A DNA stretch of 64,000 nt from Mesorhizobium ventifaucium (lineage in GTDB: Bacteria; Pseudomonadota; Alphaproteobacteria; Rhizobiales; Rhizobiaceae). Below are positions 35,634 to 44,324 of this stretch, one piece after another. A model generated the notes under the pieces. That model searched no databases. It saw only the letters and a list, made by a program, of their open reading frames with translations, and was not told where the DNA came from. Position 1 is the first letter of the stretch. Every line of letters starts with the position of its first letter. The position numbers and the translations under genes were made by a program. The DNA lies in NCBI RefSeq assembly GCF_935822925.1, contig NZ_CAKXZS010000019.1, positions 35,822 through 99,821 of the forward strand, written 5' to 3'.

Positions 35634-36314
35634 TCATTGTGGCGGTGGCGTCTGCGGCGCTGGAGTCTCCGGCGCTGGATCCTGCCCCGTCACAGATGGA
35701 TTGCCAGATCCCTGAGGGGCCGCACCGGACTTTTGCTGATACTGCAGGTCGAGCGCCGCCAGTGCAAGCAACGGCGGCGGCATGGCGACGCCGGCCACTC
35801 GCATTTCCCGCGCGGTCTTCTGGCATTGCGCAATGTCGTTGGCGGCGGCCAGTTCCTCCGCTTTCGCGGCGTTGATCACCGAATCCTTGGGAGTGCTCGA
35901 ACTATCGGCGGGGGGCACCGGCGCGGCCCTGCTTTCCTTCTGGGGCGCGTTCGTCGCCGATCCGTTGGCCACCTTCTCCTTGCTCGGTTGTGGAGCATCG
36001 CTGGCAACCCCGGTCTGCCCGGTAATTTTCTGCGCAGAGCCCGTCCCGGTTTCGGGCTTGGCGGGCGCGGCTGCGCTGGTAGAAGATGTGCCAGACTGCT
36101 GAGCCGGGGCAGCTGCGGTCGGGGTAGCCGCTTCGGCAGGCGCCTTCATGAAGGCGAGGAGCTCCTGGCAGAGATTTGCGGGCCCGCGCCCGCCTGGCTG
36201 CTGGGGCGTCGCAGGAACGACCGCTGGCGCCGTTGACTGGGGGGCCGTGCTCGTCTGCGCCAGCGAGGACGACGCCGACAGGGCAACGATTCCTGCGAGA
36301 AGCATTTTTTTCAT
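35634..36314 (-). CDS. Exported Ala/Pro/Ser-rich protein of unknown function
   Basis: The 226-residue protein has a signal peptide (MKKMLLAGIVALSASSSLAQ), then a low-complexity Ala/Pro/Thr linker. Two short conserved-looking patches contain cysteines (GPANLCQELLAFMKAP and AANDIAQCQKTAREM). It ends in a Pro-rich tail. The paired cysteines could form a disulfide in the periplasm. GGAGCAAAG lies upstream. It probably shares a transcript with the small membrane protein downstream. Confidence 0.65.
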   Translation of the reverse strand: MKKMLLAGIVALSASSSLAQTSTAPQSTAPAVVPATPQQPGGRGPANLCQELLAFMKAPAEAATPTAAAPAQQSGTSSTSAAAPAKPETGTGSAQKITGQTGVASDAPQPSKEKVANGSATNAPQKESRAAPVPPADSSSTPKDSVINAAKAEELAAANDIAQCQKTAREMRVAGVAMPPPLLALAALDLQYQQKSGAAPQGSGNPSVTGQDPAPETPAPQTPPPQ

Positions 36315-36388
36315 CGCTTTGCTCCTTCCCTAATGAAATCACCCGCCTCGGCGACAACATAACGTCAGAAGGTGCCCGAACGATCCAT

Positions 36389-36511
36389 GGAATTGACGTT
36401 CTCCATCTGGTTGGTGTTTTGGGCTTCACCTATTCCGACGCCGCCGAGGCGCTCGGTGTACCAATAGGAACTGTGTTGTCCCGGTTGAGCCGCTGCCTCT
36501 CAAAAGTAGCA
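36389..36511 (+). pseudogene. ECF sigma factor C-terminal remnant (region 4)
   Basis: About 40 codons encode the sigma-70 region 4 helix-turn-helix (VLHLVGVLGFTYSDAAEALG, then VPIGTVLSRLSRC). No region 2 lies upstream within 300 bases. Downstream the frame loses similarity. It is a decayed tail of an ECF sigma factor, next to the start of an exported-protein gene on the other strand. Confidence 0.7.
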
Positions 36512-36638
36512 TGCAATATCAGCAGCCGCCCCAGGGCAATTGCGTTGTGGCGATCTCGCGTCGAGTCCTCTGTCGTCCGTACAAGGATGTTCACGCAGCC
36601 GACTGCAATGTGCGACGAGGCTTGTGGTCTCTCCCCTT

Positions 36639-36935
36639 CTACTCGAACATCAGACGAGCGGTACCCCTCTTTGCGATCAACCGCCTTCGGATATCCTGAA
36701 TTCGCTCCGCCTGCCGTTTGCTATAAGGTCCCATCGGGCGGGTCTTCTTGTCGCCGCAGCGAACATTGCAATACCAGTTGTTGCCGACGGCGTAGATTTC
36801 AACGGATGTCGGGGTATGGTTCGATTCTCTTTCCACGACCTCGTCGAGAAACTTGACGATCGCCGAATAGCGCTGCGGGGACGTAACTGCACGCACACCG
36901 TTGGCTGTGTTCGATTCCTGCTGCATAGTGGCCAT
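36639..36935 (-). CDS. Small hypothetical protein
   Basis: The 98-residue protein (MATMQQESNTANGVRAVTSP...) has an AAGGAATAG site upstream. It contains one compact beta-type region (VEIYAVGNNWYCNVRCGDKKTRPMG) followed by a basic helix (YSKRQAERIQDIRRRLIAKR). No family is recognised. The two cysteines in CNVRC might bind a metal. It stands alone in the low-density zone between the formate cluster and the LysR gene. Confidence 0.6.
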   Translation of the reverse strand: MATMQQESNTANGVRAVTSPQRYSAIVKFLDEVVERESNHTPTSVEIYAVGNNWYCNVRCGDKKTRPMGPYSKRQAERIQDIRRRLIAKRGTARLMFE

Positions 36936-37199
36936 GGTCTATTCCTTTCGATCGCTGGGGCATTCCGCTCCGAACTGCGTAGCCCGAGAGCGCCTCCCTA
37001 CGCGGCCCATTGGTGTTCCATCGCTACCTCGGCCTCGAGGCTTCGATTTCGCGGAAGATCGATGCGACGGCCAGCGTTCGCCCGGCCGCTTCGGATTCTC
37101 TCCTGCCGGCACCTTCGGCTTCGTCTACCCCGAACCGAAACTACCTCGAGGCTGGTCGGGCCGCATTCAACCGAGTGTCCGACCGTTTTCGGTATCACG

Positions 37200-37242
37200 C
37201 AAACGAATTTAATCGGCAATTGGGTGCAGCTTTTATGCTAAC
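37200..37242. repeat. Upstream copy of a 43-base duplicated promoter-like motif
   Basis: This segment (caaacgaattt...gtgcagcttttatgcta) aligns without gaps to 37519-37561. The last 17 bases share 15 identities, and the first eight are identical. It abuts the stop codon of the transaldolase remnant at 37243. Two copies upstream of a LysR gene suggest a binding site pair or a duplicated promoter left by rearrangement. Confidence 0.55.
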
Positions 37243-37389
37243 TCAATCAATCCGCCGTCGTCGCAGGATCGCTGCCCTGTCTTCCTTCCCATCCGCGAGA
37301 CAAGCTTCGAGCTCCGTGTCGGTGAGCGGGTGCCTGGCAAGAGTTCTCAATGCTGCCGGCCGCACCGTCGCGACCTCGGCGCCTGCCAT
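37243..37389 (-). pseudogene. Transaldolase-family C-terminal remnant
   Basis: A frame of 48 codons from the ATG at 37389 encodes MAGAEVATVRPAALRTLARH then PLTDTELEACLADGKEDR. This resembles the C-terminal end of small transaldolases (fructose-6-phosphate aldolase type: ...LRTLAxHPLTDxGLExFLADW). The catalytic barrel is absent upstream. It is a leftover of a longer gene lost from the interval between two copies of the promoter-like motif. Confidence 0.6.
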
Positions 37390-37518
37390 CGCTGCCCCCG
37401 CGATCGGAACTCTTCATCCCCGTCTCTAGCGGACTCCGCCGCGGCATTCGCCGTTCGGTATCAACCACGGGGCTCGGCTGTCGTCCGCTGAAGCATACCG
37501 CGCAGGCAACTTGCCTGA

Positions 37519-37561
37519 CAAACGAAGTTGTTTGACATTTGAGTGCAAGTTTTATGCTATG
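37519..37561 (+). promoter_or_regulatory. Probable LysR gene promoter (second motif copy)
   Basis: TTGACA at 37532-37537 is followed after 17 bases by TGCTAT at 37555-37560, a good sigma-70-type arrangement. It ends five bases before the ATG, so either transcription is near-leaderless or the promoter serves another start. The block matches the motif at 37200-37242, which fits autoregulation by LysR. Confidence 0.45.
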
Positions 37562-37565
37562 TCGG

Positions 37566-38414
37566 ATGGACATCGAGCTCGCGCGAACTTTCATCGAGAT
37601 CGTTTCGACCGGAAGCTTCATTCGGGCTTCGGAGCGGCTGAATGTCGCTCAGACGACCGTGAGCGCCCGAATCCGCAGCCTCGAGCAACAGCTGGGACGT
37701 GCACTTTTCATTCGGCATAAGGGCGGAGCTTCGCTCACTCCGGCAGGCGAGCAATTCCTGCGTCACGCACCGATGTTCGTTCAGCTATGGCAGCGTACGC
37801 TTCACCAGGTTGCCGTGCCGCCTGGCCGACGCGCCGTTCTGACAGTCGGCAGCGAGGTCAGCCTTTGGCAACCGCTCCTCCTTGACTGGGTGCGATGGAT
37901 GCGCCGGTCACTGCCGGACATCGCGCTTCGGGTGCACGTCGATGTGCCGCAGGATCTGATCAATCAAGTTGCATCGGGGATGGTCGACGTCGCGATCATG
38001 TACGCGCCCCAGCATCGCCCGGGTCTGAAAATTGACCTGCTCACGGAAGAAAAGCTCGTGCTCGTGACCACCGATCCCGAAGCGCGCCTTCTAGGCGGCC
38101 CTGAGTATGTGTATACGGATTGGGGACCCGACTTTGTGCTTCACCACGACATGAATTTCCCGGATGTCGCACCCGATCTCTCTTTCGATCTCGGCCCACT
38201 TGCGCTCAGCTACCTTCTTTCGGCCGGAGGTTCCGGCTATGTCAGGATGAGTGCGGTGCAGCCTCATATAGCGGAAGGCAGGCTTCACCTCGTGCCCGAG
38301 ATGCCGCAATTCTCCTATCCGGTCTACGCGGTGCAGTCCGCCAGCGCGGATGAAACCGTTGTAGGGCCAGCCATGGCTGGACTGCATTCCATTTCAAACG
38401 GCAGTACCGTTTAG
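37566..38414 (+). CDS. LysR-family transcriptional regulator
   Basis: The 282-residue protein has the LysR winged helix at residues 1-60 (ARTFIEIVSTGSFIRASERL, NVAQTTVSARIRSLEQQLGR). An effector-binding domain follows, with an oxyanion-like loop (LTVGSEVSLWQPLLLDWVRW) and a GSGYVRMSAVQPHIAEGRL segment. The start MDIELARTF is the standard LysR beginning; nine further in-frame codons upstream are not conserved. No complete divergent target gene is present, only the transaldolase remnant. Confidence 0.93.
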   Translation: MDIELARTFIEIVSTGSFIRASERLNVAQTTVSARIRSLEQQLGRALFIRHKGGASLTPAGEQFLRHAPMFVQLWQRTLHQVAVPPGRRAVLTVGSEVSLWQPLLLDWVRWMRRSLPDIALRVHVDVPQDLINQVASGMVDVAIMYAPQHRPGLKIDLLTEEKLVLVTTDPEARLLGGPEYVYTDWGPDFVLHHDMNFPDVAPDLSFDLGPLALSYLLSAGGSGYVRMSAVQPHIAEGRLHLVPEMPQFSYPVYAVQSASADETVVGPAMAGLHSISNGSTV

Positions 38415-38727
38415 GTCCAACTTCGGCAGTGAGCTTTTGCTGACGCTGTTGTCGTGCATTCGTTGATGACCACCGGTCAGGCTCGATGGCGAGATCAAGC
38501 AACGAACCTGCATTCAAGTGGCAATAACTTTCGTTGGACCTAGCACACTTTTCGGTAAACACTCGGGCATCGATTGCAGTCTCCGAACTCAGGCCCCAGT
38601 GGCACTTGCCACTGGAAAGGGCGCTTGCATGCCTCTCCATACTTCTTCTAGATCCGAGCTCCCGATTTCGATTGCGCAAAGCTCTATGAGGTTCGGCAGA
38701 CCGATGGGGCAGCGGGAGGAACGGCTC
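38415..38727. other. Intergenic region without a recognised gene
   Basis: The 313 bases between the LysR and CBS genes hold an open frame contiguous with the CBS gene from 38518. Its codons do not resemble a conserved protein and no ribosome site precedes it. The last bases contain the GGGAGGA site for the CBS gene. No RNA or terminator was recognised. Confidence 0.5.
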
Positions 38728-39897
38728 ATGAGCATTCGCCTGCAGCAGGAACTGATCAGGCACGCGTGCCAAGGAATACCCACCACTTACAGGCAGTTGC
38801 TCCGATCAGTTGGAACCGTCGCAGGCGTCGACGAAACTCTTGTCAGGGCCTCACTTGAAAGACTGATGGATGAGGACACGATCGCCGCCAGGCCTTTCGT
38901 GACAGCTCTTGTTATAGGTCCCCAAGCAGGTGGCCTTTCGGAGCCATGGTTCTTCAGCAAGGCTCGAAAGTCCGGACGACTGGTCCCACTGTCGGATGAA
39001 CTCGAGGCGTGGGCTTTCCACGCAAGAGAACTGCAGCGAGCAGTTTCGTATTATCGGACCTTGTCGTCGAACGCCGCGGCAGCCCGCTGGGATCGGAGCC
39101 CAGGCGTGGGTATCGAAGGAGCAGTCAAAATGCTGATGGCCAAAGATGTAATGACCGCCGACGTCATCACTGTGGCGTCCGACACCACTATTCGGACAGT
39201 CGCCGAACTCCTCGTCACCCAAGGCATAAGCGGAGTGCCCGTCCTGGACGACGATGTTCTGGTGGGCATCGTGACCGAAGAAGACCTCCTCCATCGAGCC
39301 GAAATCGGCACGGCCGCGCGCCCGGTGTCATGGTGGTCCAGGATATTCAAGAACAAGGCGGTGCTTGCCGCCGCGTACAGCCGCGAGCATTCAACCCGCG
39401 TCGTGGACGTTATGACCAAGAACGTCGTAACCGTCGAAGAATCCACGCCGATCGCGGACATCGCCGACCTGTTGGCGCAGCGAAAAATAAGGCGGGTTCC
39501 CGTGATGCGCGGCGGGAAGGTCGTGGGGATAGTCAGTCGCGCCAACATAGTTCGCGCCTTGGCTGCAACCGCGAACCTTCCACGAAGCGCCTGCAGGGCA
39601 GACGACGAAACTATCCGTCAGCACATTCAGTTGGCTTTGCGCGATGAGGCGTGGCCGAGCGCCAGCACGCCCAATTTTACGGTCAAGAACGGCGTGGTTT
39701 CCTTCTGGGGCACCGTAGAGTCCGACGCCGAACGCGACGCCCTCCGGGTCCTATGCGAAAACATTCCGGGTGTTCAGAAAGTCGAGGACCATCGTATGAT
39801 TCTGAGCTTTCCGACCGTTGCCGTGTGTAAGACGACATCCTGCGTCTTGTTATGCTATGAACAGGAATTGTGGCGGATTGGCTCTGGGCCGTCGTGA
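38728..39897 (+). CDS. CBS-pair and BON domain protein with extra N-terminal module
   Basis: The 389-residue protein has three parts. Residues 1-134 are a helical module (ELIRHACQGIPTTYRQLLRS, then GGLSEPWFFSKARKSGRL) of the kind normally found as a small separate protein. Residues 137-290 are two CBS motifs (KDVMTADVITVASDTTIRTV, DVMTKNVVTVEESTPIADIA). The rest is a BON-like domain (NGVVSFWGTVESDAERDAL). An internal ATG at 39130 with GGAG upstream could be the original start of the CBS-BON protein. CBS-BON proteins are stress-associated nucleotide sensors. It overlaps the kinase gene by 28 bases. Confidence 0.85.
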   Translation: MSIRLQQELIRHACQGIPTTYRQLLRSVGTVAGVDETLVRASLERLMDEDTIAARPFVTALVIGPQAGGLSEPWFFSKARKSGRLVPLSDELEAWAFHARELQRAVSYYRTLSSNAAAARWDRSPGVGIEGAVKMLMAKDVMTADVITVASDTTIRTVAELLVTQGISGVPVLDDDVLVGIVTEEDLLHRAEIGTAARPVSWWSRIFKNKAVLAAAYSREHSTRVVDVMTKNVVTVEESTPIADIADLLAQRKIRRVPVMRGGKVVGIVSRANIVRALAATANLPRSACRADDETIRQHIQLALRDEAWPSASTPNFTVKNGVVSFWGTVESDAERDALRVLCENIPGVQKVEDHRMILSFPTVAVCKTTSCVLLCYEQELWRIGSGPS

Positions 39898-40718
39898 CGA
39901 ATGCGGCAACGGCGTCCGATTTTCCCAAGCCGCAAATTGGCAACAAGGTGACCCAGGAAACGTCAGTCCAGCCTCAGACTCCGCTACCTTCCGCCACTGC
40001 GGCGGAGCAGCGGGCAACTGCGACACGCAGGCTGGCAGCGCTTGGCGAACTCACCGGAGGAATAGCCCACGATTTCCGGAACTTGCTGACAGCAATCGGG
40101 TCAGGCCTCAGGCTGGCTGAAAACAACTGGGAGGATCCCACCAAACTGCGTGCATACCTCGCGGAAACGAAGATCGCGATCGACGGAGGGATCGCGCTGA
40201 CCTCTCAGCTTCTCGCATTTGCCAGGCATCAGAGCCTCGCCCCCCATGTCGGCAACGTGAATGAGTATTTGCACACCTTCGAGCCTTTTCTCAGATACGG
40301 CGCGGGGCCGGACGTTCGTCCTATCTTGGATCTCACCCCTGACCTGCCGAACTGCCTGCTGGATCCCGCCTTCTTCGACGCGGCCGTCTTAAATCTTGTC
40401 ACCAACGCGAGGGACGCGATGCCAAACGGAGGCAGGATCGCCATCAGCACCAGTCAGGTTTCTGGCTCCGACACACCTGGAATCAACCTCACCTCGAGCC
40501 ACGTTCGCGTCAGGGTCAGAGACGAAGGCTGTGGAATGCCCGCCGACATCATCCGCGAAGTGTTCGATCCATTCTTTAGTACGAAAGGTGATCGCGGGAC
40601 GGGGTTCGGGCTTCCGCAGGTGCGCGCGTTCATGGAAATGGTCGGTGGCACGATAGCGATCTCCAGCGAACCGGAAACGGGCACGACTGTCGATCTGCTT
40701 TTCCCTGCCGTCACGTAA
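39870..40718 (+). CDS. Sensor histidine kinase without input domain
   Basis: The 282-residue soluble protein has a H-box (LGELTGGIAHDFRNLLTAIG, His67) and a HATPase domain with the N box (LVTNARDAMPNGG), the DEGCGMP G1 box and GTGFGLPQVRAFM. There is no membrane segment or PAS domain; the first 45 residues are unstructured. A GTG start with AGGA upstream overlaps the CBS gene. No receiver-domain or response regulator gene is nearby, so the partner is unknown. Confidence 0.88.
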   Translation: MADWLWAVVTNAATASDFPKPQIGNKVTQETSVQPQTPLPSATAAEQRATATRRLAALGELTGGIAHDFRNLLTAIGSGLRLAENNWEDPTKLRAYLAETKIAIDGGIALTSQLLAFARHQSLAPHVGNVNEYLHTFEPFLRYGAGPDVRPILDLTPDLPNCLLDPAFFDAAVLNLVTNARDAMPNGGRIAISTSQVSGSDTPGINLTSSHVRVRVRDEGCGMPADIIREVFDPFFSTKGDRGTGFGLPQVRAFMEMVGGTIAISSEPETGTTVDLLFPAVT

Positions 40719-40850
40719 ACCGGCCGTTGTCGCGAAAAACCGTCGGTTGACCCACGGATGCACCGAACGGTTAGTTCGCACCGACTTTCCAGCCCCATCT
40801 CGTATTCTCCAGCCTCGCACAACTGGTTCGTTCCCCTCAGCCATTTCAGG

Positions 40851-43394
40851 TCAGACGATTGCTCGATCCCAGCCGCCATAGTGCTCTTCGCTGCGGGTTC
40901 CCCGGGGCAAGCTTAGACCCATCAGCGCCACGCCAATGATCCCTGCTGCCGCCGTCCCAATCAGTGTGCCGCCCTCGAACACGAACGGTGATGCTGCGAC
41001 GGCAAGACCAAATGGCACATTGAGGAAGCGAACGGGCCGCGCCACCTCGGCCATCGCCGTGACCGCCACCATGATTACCAGGCAACCGGCGATATGGTCG
41101 CTGAAATAGAGCGGCGGCTCGGTGCCAAAGACGAGCGGCGTCGCCAAGAGCAGAATACCGAGAGCCATGCTCGCCACCAGCGTCCACGGGTAGTTGACGC
41201 CGCCGATGAGGAAGTCGCGCAGCAGGCTCGCTGCCGGACGGTCGAGGTCCGGGGACGGCGTCTGGTCCTCCGACAGCGCCGGTCCGCCTTTCCAGAAAGT
41301 GCGCCAGAACGGCTCGCCCGCCTTCTTGGCGCGCCACAGATACTGGACGGTCGCCAGCACCTCGTCGACCGAATAGGGAATAAGCACCACGGTGACCGCC
41401 GCCTGGACGATGCAAAGCGTGCAAAGCGCGCCGATCAGAGGCGGCTGGATGATGATGAAGAAGACGCTTGTCACGCCGAGCGGGATGATCAGCAGCCCGA
41501 ACAGGAATACCATCCACGGCATTGTGCGCCAGCGCCGACGGTCGCCTATGGCACCGGCCAGGATGTCCAGGGCATAGGCGAAGGCGCCGAAACCGGCGTC
41601 GGCGATGGGAAAGCCCTTTGACACCCATGAGGTGACTACCGCCTCGCTGCCATTTGCGACCGGCGCGACCCCCGGTCCGAAAAACGGATCCCAGAGTCCG
41701 TCGATGTGGCCCATCTGGTACGCCGCGAGATAGCGCGAGACGAACAGGCCGACGAAAGCGAGCGCCACGATTGGTATGCGCTGCGTGAAAGATGACGGCG
41801 AATAGCTCCAGCCCATCGGCCTGTCGTCGTCAGCGGCCAGCGCGCGCCGGCTGATGCCGGGCGTCGGCGGGATCATCACCACGAAGGCGACGATCAGCAT
41901 GCCGATCAGCGTGTCGATGCTGTAAGCGGCAGCGCTGCTGGTCCAGAAGAGGAGCGGCGCGAGCATGATCCACACGCCGACGGCAGCGGTGACCCACTGC
42001 ATCCAGTTCCAGTGGCGATACATGCCCAGCAGCGCGAAAACGGCAACCAGTAGACCTGATACGATCTCGCTCACCCCGAGGCGCATATTGCGAATGGTGG
42101 CCTCGTCGATCTCATGTCCGAGTGCCGGCGGCGGCGCGACGCTCACCGGATCGAACAGTCCAAGGATCATCGGCGACGAAATCAGCCATAGGCCGAGCAT
42201 GGCGCTCGTCAATGGTGCCCAGAGCGTCCAATAGCGGTGTTGCTCCAGGCCTGCGTCCACCTCCGCCTCGTTGCGCTCCAGCGGTCCCGCTATCCGCCGC
42301 CTTGCCTGCGCGAGCTCCGGCCCAGATGCCGCCACCGCGGCCGGATGCAGCTTGTTCTTCTCGTACCAGTCGGTCGGATCTGCCTTAAGCCGGCGTATCA
42401 TCTCCGGCAGCGTTCCCCAGAGACTGTGACGCGGTCGCCAGCCGAGCAGCCGCCGAGCGCGCGAGGCATCAATCTCGTAATGGTCGTCGGAGTTCTCGAT
42501 CATCCACGGCTGGATGTCGGTGTCCTGGTCTAGCACCTCGGTCTGGAACCATGATCCGGCTTTGGTCAAGCCCTTTGGCAGCGACAGCGTTCGCCATTCC
42601 TCATCGTGAACGAGCCGTCCGATGCGCTTCTGCATCTCCTCATAGGAAAGGGTCTCTTCTTCGCCGACCAAGAGCACCGTCGCGTTGGGAAGCTCCGCGC
42701 GGCGGTCCACCGTTCGGACCACTGCGTCGACGAGATCGTCCCTGTGCAGATAGGGTTGGCCGCTTTCGAGATCGCCAGTGAAGAGGTAGGCCGTGGGCCG
42801 TCGTTCGAAGATGCGCGCGATCTGCTGCGCGATGAAGGCCGCGCGGCAGTCCTCGTCATAGACGCCGGCCAGCCTGAGAATGACGGTCTTTATGCTGCCG
42901 CGCTCGCGGCCGATCAGAGCTTCGGTTTCCACCTTCGATTTTGGGTAGGCCCAGGGCGGGTCGAGCGGCGAATCCTCGTAGATCCTGACTCCCTTTTCCG
43001 GACTCGGAGCGTGGACGAGCAGGGTGCTGGAGAAGACGAACTGCTCGGTTTCCAGCGTCTTGAGGGCGGAAAGCAGCCTACGCGTTCCCTGCACCGTGAC
43101 GGCGTCATATTTCGGATTGTCTTGACCCGTCGAGTCGTAATAAGCAGCGAGATGAATGACGGAGGCGATGCGCCCGTTGCCGCGTTCGCGCACCTCTTTG
43201 ACCGCCTTCGTGACGCTTTCGTCCGAGGTGAGATCGACGGGGACCGTTTCCGTGCCTTTCGCCGTTTGCCTCGCATTGGGCAGGTCGAAGCCGATGACGC
43301 GGTATCGGCCCTTCAAGCCATTGGTGATCGCTTGACCCAGAAAACCGCTAGACCCGGTGATCAGTACGATGGGCAGCCTTTTGTTTCTCGTCAT
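40851..43394 (-). CDS. NAD-dependent epimerase fused to SPW-repeat and VKOR-like membrane domains
   Basis: The 847-residue protein has an N-terminal Rossmann epimerase/dehydratase domain (VLITGSSGFLGQAI, residues 10-23; a YxxxK-like YPKSK near 160). After a linker there are SPW-type membrane hairpins from about 375 (YWTLWAPLTSAMLGLWLISS). A vitamin K epoxide reductase-like four-helix region has CTLC near 655, and a final SPW pair follows. ATG 43394 follows GGGAGC. It would be anchored in the inner membrane with a cytoplasmic dehydrogenase. The fusion links sugar or quinone redox with disulfide chemistry; the substrate is unknown. Confidence 0.87.
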   Translation of the reverse strand: MTRNKRLPIVLITGSSGFLGQAITNGLKGRYRVIGFDLPNARQTAKGTETVPVDLTSDESVTKAVKEVRERGNGRIASVIHLAAYYDSTGQDNPKYDAVTVQGTRRLLSALKTLETEQFVFSSTLLVHAPSPEKGVRIYEDSPLDPPWAYPKSKVETEALIGRERGSIKTVILRLAGVYDEDCRAAFIAQQIARIFERRPTAYLFTGDLESGQPYLHRDDLVDAVVRTVDRRAELPNATVLLVGEEETLSYEEMQKRIGRLVHDEEWRTLSLPKGLTKAGSWFQTEVLDQDTDIQPWMIENSDDHYEIDASRARRLLGWRPRHSLWGTLPEMIRRLKADPTDWYEKNKLHPAAVAASGPELAQARRRIAGPLERNEAEVDAGLEQHRYWTLWAPLTSAMLGLWLISSPMILGLFDPVSVAPPPALGHEIDEATIRNMRLGVSEIVSGLLVAVFALLGMYRHWNWMQWVTAAVGVWIMLAPLLFWTSSAAAYSIDTLIGMLIVAFVVMIPPTPGISRRALAADDDRPMGWSYSPSSFTQRIPIVALAFVGLFVSRYLAAYQMGHIDGLWDPFFGPGVAPVANGSEAVVTSWVSKGFPIADAGFGAFAYALDILAGAIGDRRRWRTMPWMVFLFGLLIIPLGVTSVFFIIIQPPLIGALCTLCIVQAAVTVVLIPYSVDEVLATVQYLWRAKKAGEPFWRTFWKGGPALSEDQTPSPDLDRPAASLLRDFLIGGVNYPWTLVASMALGILLLATPLVFGTEPPLYFSDHIAGCLVIMVAVTAMAEVARPVRFLNVPFGLAVAASPFVFEGGTLIGTAAAGIIGVALMGLSLPRGTRSEEHYGGWDRAIV

Positions 43395-43741
43395 GTTGCT
43401 CCCGATTGGTTCGAGCGGCAGGTCCTTGACTGATTGTTGCTTGTCAGCCGGGCTGCAGTTCGATCGGATCGAGTTACCGCGATCACTCTTCACGGGACAC
43501 TTTGACGGTCGCGATTGGAGCTGACAAACGAAAGATATTGGCGCTTTGCAGCAAGAAACATGCACCAACCCAGAGCGCGTCTGCAGCGCGTCATCGCCAT
43601 CGCTCCCCGCAATCTTTTTTGCGGTTCAGCGATGACCTCGGTCCTCGGTCCCCTAGCTTCCTCGATGGGCCTGCATAGTTATTGCGATTGCGGTATGCTC
43701 GACGAAAGTACCCAATGAAGTGAAGAAGACGGAGGGGCAAC
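43395..43741. other. Divergent intergenic region
   Basis: The 347 bases lie between the epimerase-SPW-VKOR gene and the XRE-type gene. A frame of 67 codons at 43515 lacks similarity and ribosome site. The GGAGGGG site of the XRE-type gene is at the right end. No palindrome or terminator of note was seen. Confidence 0.5.
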
Positions 43742-44041
43742 ATGATCACCGGTTCCCAATGTCGCGCTGGACGCGCACTCGTAGAAGTTACGCGGGGCAA
43801 GTTGAGCGTGCGGTCCGGCGTTGATGAAGCCGTCATCGAGGGCTTCGAGCGCAAACTTCAGGAGCCGGAACCGGAGGCGATCGCCGCCCTCCAAGCGGCG
43901 CTTGAGGCGCTTGGGGCGGTGTTTATCGATGAGAACGGGGGCGGCATCGGCGTCCGACTGAAGTTCACCCAGTCGGAAGGAAGACGCATCGCACGGCTGG
44001 AAAGCGAGGGCGGCATAGTCGCAAGCGATAGAGTACCCTAA
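43742..44041 (+). CDS. Small XRE-like DNA-binding protein
   Basis: The 99-residue protein follows the short XRE pattern seen in many rhizobia: MITGSQCRAGRALVEVTRGK for the first helices, a LSVRSGVDEAVIEGFERKLQEP turn, then AALQAALEALGAVFIDENGGG and GVRL. GGAGGGG lies upstream. It probably represses its own or neighbouring genes. The target is not evident. Confidence 0.88.
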   Translation: MITGSQCRAGRALVEVTRGKLSVRSGVDEAVIEGFERKLQEPEPEAIAALQAALEALGAVFIDENGGGIGVRLKFTQSEGRRIARLESEGGIVASDRVP

Positions 44042-44081
44042 TCCAACCTTCCGGCCCTGGACCGAACGTCTACGGGGGAAA

Positions 44082-44148
44082 CAGAACCTTGAATGCCGCT
44101 GCGAAGCGTCCCGGAGCGGGAGCCAGGTTCAGGCAAGCGAAGGTTCTG
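44082..44148. other. Inverted repeat, possible structured RNA or terminator
   Basis: CAGAACCTT (44082-44090) pairs perfectly with AAGGTTCTG (44140-44148). Inside, TCCC and GGGA flank a small loop (tcccggagcggga). It lies about 40 bases after the XRE-type gene and has no U tract. The remaining bases to 44324 show nothing else. Confidence 0.3.
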
Positions 44149-44324
44149 TCTTCGCCACCTCCGCTGATGTGGCTGGGTAGGCTATCCGCCCACAAGCCGA
44201 AGCAACGGCTGCCGCGGTAATCTCCCGGTTTAGCCATCCTCGTCATCTTTCATTGGCTTGTCGCGAAGGCCGTGGATCGAAAGTTACGCCAGATTGGTGA
44301 CCGCACGTCCCAGAATCCTATGCT

